Assembly (NCBI RefSeq): GCF_001949145.1 | Contig: NW_019091508.1 | Coordinates: forward strand, 519,716 to 583,715 | Length of the DNA: 64,000 bases | Direction: 5' to 3' | Source: Acanthaster planci | Taxonomy: Eukaryota; Echinodermata; Asteroidea; Valvatida; Acanthasteridae | Shown here: positions 56,941 through 64,000 of the stretch, piece after piece | Numbering within the stretch: the stretch's first letter is position 1 | Layout: every line of letters starts with the position of its first letter | Position numbers and translations under genes: made by a program | The notes under the pieces: model-generated | What the model was told of the DNA's origin: nothing | The model's input: the letters and a program-made list of their open reading frames with translations, nothing else | Database searches by the model: none

Positions 56941-59900
56941 ATAGTCAATAAAACAGAAAGGGAATTCGAAAATTCAATATAACTTCCCTACTATGCGCAC
57001 ATTGAACTACATGAGGAGCGCCATGTGTAAACCAGTGAAAGGTAAATATCGGCCATGAACGTCAGCTCTAAGGAGAGTTTGCTGCTAGGTAACGAAGCGC
57101 CCTCTGTAATTCACGCTCTGAACCTGTTTCGTGGTAGCTCCACTCCGACAACTGTTCCGTAAAACGTACCTAAAAGATTCCGTAACTTGTTCTTTAATTC
57201 TCAAACAGTTGTGCAAACATCATGATTATTATTTTTACACATGGAATTAGTTTCAAGGCCCGAAAGAATCTGAATAGCAAATAATATCTTGCCTACAGAC
57301 CTCACCCCCAAAACATTGTGCCATCATAACGCAATATTTTCTTGAGCCTTTGACGTTGTAAACTTAGGTAACAGGCAGGATTATGTGATGTCTTTGATAA
57401 CGGTTGGTACCGGAAGAGGCTTTTGTAGGCTAAATTCCGTGCGAAACCGTTGATCTGTCCAGCGTGCCAGCCAAAAAACATCGTGGTGTGCAGCGAATTT
57501 GCGAATGAACAGTTAAAGTTCAGACCTGGTACCGAACTTGAGAGTATAAGGCTGAGTACTTGAGCTTTATGGCAGGCACTCAGATGATAGTTCTGCTTGT
57601 ATTTCCGTATATACGGGTGTAATGCATGGTTGACAAAGGTCGGGATGTATTAGGTGATGGTTTCCGGGCAACTCTATTAATTAGCCTCTAGCCAGCTGTG
57701 TCTATAAATCCTCTCGTGCAATCCCAGGCCCAAAACACCAGAAGACTTTTATATTTGTAGGGATTTTTTCGAGCCCCTGGAGACGACATTGGCTCTTAAA
57801 GACCAATTTCCCATTTGCGATTGGCTTCAGATAAGGACATTTGGCTCAATGACCACGGCAGCTGGAAATACAGATAGTGAAACGAAGGCAGCGTTTTAAT
57901 GTACACCAGTTAATGTCTAACTGCAGACAGTCATAATTCACTGAAGACACTTGAAAGCCGTACACAGCAACGTGCGTTATTAGAAATCGTAATGATATCG
58001 TTAAATGATGTTAATAAAAAGGTCGGAGTCTTTCCCATGTTGGGTCCACTTGTCCATGTAACATCGACCGGTACGCTGCTTTACGAGCTGCTCTCTGACC
58101 CAGCTGTGGTAAAAAGTATCCGAATTTCTTAGGCATTAGGGTACGGACCGATCTGGTTCTCTCACAGTATCTCAAATCAGTGTTTAATTTTGCGTCTAGG
58201 GTATTCGACTGGAGCGATTGTTCATTTTGTGAAATGGAAAAATGGAATACGTTTTCGGCAGTTGCAATCTGTCAATCACTCCAAATAAACCTGCGGTATT
58301 CACCTTTTATGATAATATGCAAACTAGAAAAAAGTAAAATTGTTTGTGGGGATTAAGTGTGATATTTTACAATGATGTGGTTACTCCACCCGGCCATAGT
58401 TTGATACCAACTCGTCTGAATGCGTTGTACATAAAAACAGAACCTGACGTTGCACGCCCTGTAGACGACGTGCCCTATGACTTTTGCCAGCGGCATTCGT
58501 GCGCGTACCCTCCGCAAAACAACGCAGCCATGCAGAACCGCCGGTCTTGACTCGTCTGGCTCCTTCCTTTAAACCAACATGCTTTACTGAAAATTCTATT
58601 TTCACTTTATAATACATGTATGCATCATTATTTCCAGTGATAACCATAGAACCGGTTTGCTCTTCCACGTGATAAATCGGTGTCGCGTGAACAAGACACA
58701 CGATTTTGAAAACGCACAGGCGTATTATGTCGTAGAAAAAGACCTCGCAGTTAAGAAAGTGTCCAGACCTGTCTGTCCTCAGCCGATTTCTTATAAACAT
58801 CTCCTATTCTTTTGATTGGAGGCGGGAGAACAACAGGCGTGAATGGATCCCCCATTGTCGCCAGCCTAATCCTGGTCTGTCAAGACCAGAAATGATGACA
58901 AATTGCTGAACGAGGTCGTTTATTAGCGCTGGGAAAAATTCCCCGCTGCGGAAGATTCGGAGTAAATATATACGACACTGATCTCCACCACATATGATGC
59001 GCCGGAGTGCATCACCATGGCAACGTGATGCTCGCATCGTTGATGGCACTTATGTGTGTTGTAAGCTGTTTTATGAGCGGTATCTCTCTTGATCCCCGGA
59101 TGTCTGTAGGTTTAGTGCAGGCTGAGTACAGTTACCCTTCTCTTGTTCTCTGTTTGCCTTGTTATTGAATGGATCTTTTGAGCACTCACGCTCTGTAAAG
59201 TTGAAATTGCTATTATACTTTTTCACAGGCCGCAGTGGACTTTTATGCAATAGGCCAGGACGAAAAAAATTCAAACATGTATTGTCACATTCTGAAAGCA
59301 TGTTGTAGCTGACATTTGGAAACCAAATGACTCAATTTTGCTTTCATTATGGTTGTTTAGTTTAATACCCGATCAAAAGTCACAAGTAGATCACTAGACT
59401 ACAAAACTGTTCAAGCAAGACTTTTTTATTAATGATAGTAAAAGTTCACCAATAATCAAGCATTTTGCGACATGTAACGGCCGTCTTGTTTTTCGTCAAG
59501 GCCTTTTGTGGATATGATCTTTTTAGCAATGAAAAGAGGTAGCATTCACTGTGCAGCACTAATATGACACGACATTCAACACAACATCCTGGGTTTTTTG
59601 TGGTGGATTGAAAGACACGGGTTGTGCTTGGCAACTGTCAGATTGATCGCTGTGATTATGAAGGCAAAATGAGACGAAGGTGTATGGATAACATCGCAGG
59701 GAATGGGATTGTACCTGGACTCCACATTACATAATGCTATCACGGAAAACCCTCGGGGGTTCGGCTCCAGACTCAAGTGGCGTGATGACTTGGAGTGTGC
59801 AATGCCGCTTAGCATAATGTTAAAAATTGAAGAGATTTTTTTTCTCTTGGCTGATGGATGTTGTGCATTATTGATAGTGACATTCAGGGCCGTCGTGCAA

Positions 59901-62900
59901 GAGAAATGAAGCCTTAAAACAAAAGAGCATAGCCAAGACAAAACCAGACCCCTTGTCACTCGATCTGTTGTCTCTTGGCATGGCAAAGCATAGGCCTACT
60001 TGGTCTGTAAAGGGTAGCTGCAATCAATGGTTTTTATTACAAACATGTAAAATGCACCTTTGTGCCACATTAAACCTTATTTTCAACTTTGGTTTCACAA
60101 TTTCAAAGGGTATTTTAATGCTTTTTTGGTTATTTATGCTAATGAGTATTTCAATATTACATTAGTTTGTACACAAAAGAAGTCCTGCGTTTTTGTAGAT
60201 TTCCCTGGACTAATTTTTTTCCTTCTTTGCTGATTCATTGGTGTTTGTGTGCATAGCAGTAAAAATCATCAATCCCTCTCTCAAAAATGTTTGTAGTTAG
60301 TAAATTCTGGGTTTGCCATTTCAATAGAAATACCTATGCACTGAACCATGTCTTCCTTAGATGACTTTACAGCCACAGCGCCCTCAGTTGTCCAGGAAAA
60401 CATGGGTAATTTGATTGTTTAAAAGTGTGCACATTTCAGTGCATTTAACCAAATAGGCGAGTGTAAGAGCTTTCATGAATTGAACAAAAGTAAAAAGATG
60501 CAGCTTTTGTGTCGAAAGAAAAATTCATTGCGGCCACACTTTGACAACTTAATGAAGTTATAGCAAAAAATGTAGTTTTTATCGACGTTTAATCATTGAT
60601 AAAAGACATGAATGCTATTGAGGCTACGTTTTCAGTTCTGCACTACGTGTAGTTCTGCTCTGTGACTCTCGATCGAGCGAGTGTCCATTTGAAACAATCC
60701 TGGTACAAGGGGATCAATGTTTTCAGGAAGGTCTTGTTTACTGCAATGCCTAATCTAAAACAAGCTGTCATTCAACTTTACCCATTCTATTGTTAGCGTG
60801 TCCTTCCAAGTATTTTTAATCCTTTTGTTAGGCATCCTTACATTTTATCTTCTCACATTTGTCTTACCCCTTTTGTCTTTGTCTTAGCAGTAGGCCTGAC
60901 GTTTGAAGTAAAATGACTTTACAAACAAATAGCCGTTGTGGAATCGGCGTAAACGTCAATTTGCAACTCTGAACGACTATTGCATGTCTTGCCTGCCCGG
61001 AAGGCTGCTGACTTTTTGGATCGAAACCACGTGTATACTGGAGACAGTGGTGATCGTTATCTACGGCGACTCACGCTCTTATACTCTCGACCTTAACGTA
61101 CAAGGGATGTCAGGGAGCACTTGACTCGATAGGCACTGTCATTTTCTTGCGATCGCTCGCTCGTCACACGACACGAGTATCTGCTGTCATATCTTGGTTG
61201 CCTCACTGAGCTTGTGACATGTCATTATAGAGAGTAATACTGGTTAAATATCGCGAGTGGGGCTGTAACGAGGCACCCCTTGCGACACAATTTTCGGTAT
61301 GGTTCGCGTCTCGTCTCGTCGTGATGTGTCGTGTTACTTTCCTCTGCTTTGCTTAAACCGCACACAGATTGTTGTATTTGATGGCATGGGGAAAGTGGGA
61401 GGCAGAGTTCATAAAGACCTCATTTTCTCGGAGGGATCTACTTCAAACACATATCTTGTTTAGTTTCCACCAAATTCATCTATTTTTTCCATCCCACAGT
61501 CAAAAAAAGGAAATTTCGAAAAAAATAGCTTGAAACATCGTCCAGACAAATTGCATTTTGCATCTAACATTTGAGGTAACAAATATTCAGCTATGCGTAA
61601 AAGATAATGACAACCATTCATAGACAAGACGTGACTAACCATTCTGGAGAAGAAAAGGCACCGCGTCCAATAAATTCCCGATTTCCGTTGCTGGGAGACT
61701 GCCAAAAATTCAATATGAAGAAATCATCACGGAACGACGTGACGTGACATCTAATAAGGCCATCCCTGTTGTGCGCGATCGGCCAAATTTCACATGCGTT
61801 TTTCTTCCCCATGCCATACACTGTCTTATCGTTCAAGGTCCGTGGAACTGGTAAAGTAGATAAATATATATATACATGTATATATATATATGTGTGGGTT
61901 GTGATTTGCATAGTCTTTTCTGCTTTCGCCTGAGTTTGAAGCTGTTTGTCAGCTTCCCAGGCATTTATCCGGTTTGTTGTGGGGGTCTGAATATCATATT
62001 ATGAGAACATGCGACTTTATTCCATTAATTTAAATGTTATTGACGTAAAGCAGATGGCTCTCGAGATAACTTGAGCAGGCAAGATGTGGGCAGATAAGCT
62101 CTGATATGAGGCCCATCAAGGCAGTCACCCTGCGTGCTGTGTACAACATAGACACAGGCAGAGATGCCTGCTATGTACCGCCAGGACGTTTCAAGTGGCA
62201 TCTGTGGAACAGCTAAATCACAATGAATGTAGTTCAAAATGCAGCTTCACCACAGAATAGAGGGCGTCCCCCCCCTTCACGCTTGTTTATTTGACTTCCC
62301 CAATGGTTCACAGCCTGTCTTTGATATATATAAAAAAAAATGGTCATAACTCTATGTACCAACCCGTACAGGTTTCATCTAACGTTACTTTAATAAATCC
62401 AGTCATGTGATCGACCAGTCGTTTTACGCTCCAGCAAAAAGACCATAGAAGTGGCAGTTACGGAAGCATTGTGCCGAAAAGTGTTTAAAAAAAACCCGTC
62501 AAGGGCCAGATATTTGGTACAAACCTTGTATAGCGCTCCCCCTATCACTTGGGCTGTCCTGAGGTACAGTGATGTCTCGTCACATAGTTTGTGCTTATGT
62601 CTTGCAAGTTGGGGAGATTTAAAATGACAGGGTACCAGTCACGTCCCTTGACCTGAAGGTAACAGACGCAGTCACCAAACTACCATAAACCATCGGTTCA
62701 TTATTTCATCAATGATTTAAGAAGGCTGGTTAAAGTACGTGGCAGACAATAACGGTATATGTAGATATAAATGGCTGATCACCCGATCGAATAGAGCTTG
62801 ATAATCCTTCTGGCAGCAACACAGTTCAGTACGCTTTGCTCCTTGTGAGAAATGTGCATCTTGACTTAACTTGGCTCACATCCAAACCATGCTGAAATGT

Positions 62901-64000
62901 CTGCCAGCCAATGAACGACGAAGGGATACGATTCTTGCGTATGTACCTTTTCATAACCTCTCATCCCTGAAGCAGCTGCTCTGTGCGGAGATAAGCACCA
63001 GCTTTGTAAGCAGGCCCTGTCGAGGTCTGTGGTAAAAATCTGAACTTAGTCTTTTTTTAATGAAACTCCATGTCTTGCTTGTCATGTTTATAAAATTTAC
63101 ATGGGAGTCAAATCACAGTGGCAAGTGGTTTGGTTGATGGAAGTACAACACTGACCAGAAGATAATCTAAATGGCCTTAGCATGAACAACGTGTAAGGTC
63201 GATTCATTGCTTTCAACAGGTTTCTAAGTCTTAGACATTTTGTTCTAAGTCATAGGATGTTTAAATTGACTTTGGTATCAGTTAATATTTTATTTACTCT
63301 ACTACTGCATAAGATGTGATTGAGAACTCTTTAAGCGAGAAGTGCCCAGGATGGTTAAGGCATAAAATGGGGCAAATGTCTCGTGTAGGCATCGTGTCGA
63401 AACTCCTCAAATCATCTGAATGTATCTTGAACCGAGTGGAAAGGTACCATCTCCCCCTCCCCCCCCCCTTTTTCTGCTGTGTAATTTCTCCACGAGGCTG
63501 ATGACCCAGTTGCTGTGGCAACCAGAATTCCCCTCCCGTGGATCGAGCAGAAAATACTCGGCGTGTCAGTCGGGCCTCCATGACAACAGCCGATGCTGTT
63601 TACGGATGACTTCCTGCCAATTTTCCTCCATATCTTAGTACCAAGGCTGCAACTTGACTAGCAAAGACCAAATTACTGTATAACAGAATCATCGATTATT
63701 CAGATGGGTATTTTCTTCATAAACAACCAGCAGCAATGCCATTGACTGTCGCTTTCTTCTTGTTAAGGTTTAGATAAGGTATAAACAAGATAGGAAATTA
63801 TTTCCAATCGCATTAACGATTTGATATGCAAAGACGCTTTGTATGTTTAAGGTGTTAAAATCAAATGTTTAAAGAAAAAGGCATTTTAAATCTAAACGTG
63901 ATCACACAGAAGTTTTGATGAAGAGATTGTTGAAAGAAAGACTTAATGCAGTGAGCCTTAGAGATTTCATGGGGTATTTTGGTATTTTTGGAGGTCCTGG
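56941..64000. other. Intron or intergenic, no supported gene
   Basis: A dinucleotide AT/TA microsatellite lies at 61861-61892. Blocks at 57670-57860 and 61970-62210 have balanced composition and look less degenerate than their surroundings, but nothing in them can be named from sequence alone. Confidence 0.35.

Noticed and set aside
1-64000. CRISPR array, bacterial operon, phage or viral system
   Set aside because: No spaced direct-repeat array, Shine-Dalgarno-linked gene series or viral or transposase protein was seen; the gene structure is plainly eukaryotic.

Overview
The window is eukaryotic nuclear DNA. It shows short exons with GT-AG borders, kilobase introns, polyadenylation signals, many small inverted-repeat (MITE-like) and tRNA-derived repeats, and one assembly gap (12701-12845) plus one stray N at 26045. 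The frequent motifs TAGGCCTA and ACATGTACATGT, and divergence from vertebrates in an otherwise clear gene, suggest a marine invertebrate deuterostome, possibly an echinoderm. That placement is an inference from style, not a demonstrated identification.

Region 1 (1-31.5 kb, + strand) is the C-terminal part of WASHC2 (FAM21), the long-tailed subunit of the endosomal WASH complex. Fifteen exons can be joined with matching splice phases: 1-91, 1236-1362, 2026-2123, 3019-3118, 3977-4084, 6948-7070, 8117-8533, 9864-10016, 11526-11681, 22141-22266, 24164-24395, 26412-26843, 27255-27355, 28542-28719 and 30825-30976. They give one open frame of 863 codons plus stop. The tail carries about 20 acidic L-F modules (LFa repeats, known retromer-binding units), a capping-protein-interaction-like basic motif split over two exons, and the family-typical C-terminus SIFDDPLNAMGK. 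The N-terminal WASH-assembly head lies upstream of the window.

The main surprise is in the large intron between the ninth and tenth of these exons. A single 5,502-bp block, 14713-20214, is open from a good acceptor to a donor-like site and is phase 0 at both ends, exactly compatible with both neighbours. Inclusion would add 1,834 residues and roughly triple the tail encoded here. The block is proline-rich, with SP-rich SH3-type ligands, KPLPxIP repeats and a profilin-type polyproline run. It also has six close copies and one divergent copy of a basic helical unit (SELMxKLxRKRA), three RVxF-like motifs and three basic repeats of about 60 codons. Alternatively it is a terminal exon (stop at 20251-20253, AATAAA at 20695) or a nested gene.

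Region 2 (31.5-47.5 kb) has no gene I can support. It holds diverged duplications, MITEs and a CpG-dense patch.

Region 3 (47.5-64 kb) begins with a CpG-rich promoter area and the first coding exon (47962-48406, + strand) of a claudin/PMP22/TMEM178-like four-helix membrane protein, with a long, Thr-rich, N-glycosylated first extracellular loop. The rest, 48.4-64 kb, looks like its first intron or intergenic DNA. No transposase, reverse transcriptase, rRNA or intact tRNA gene was recognised.
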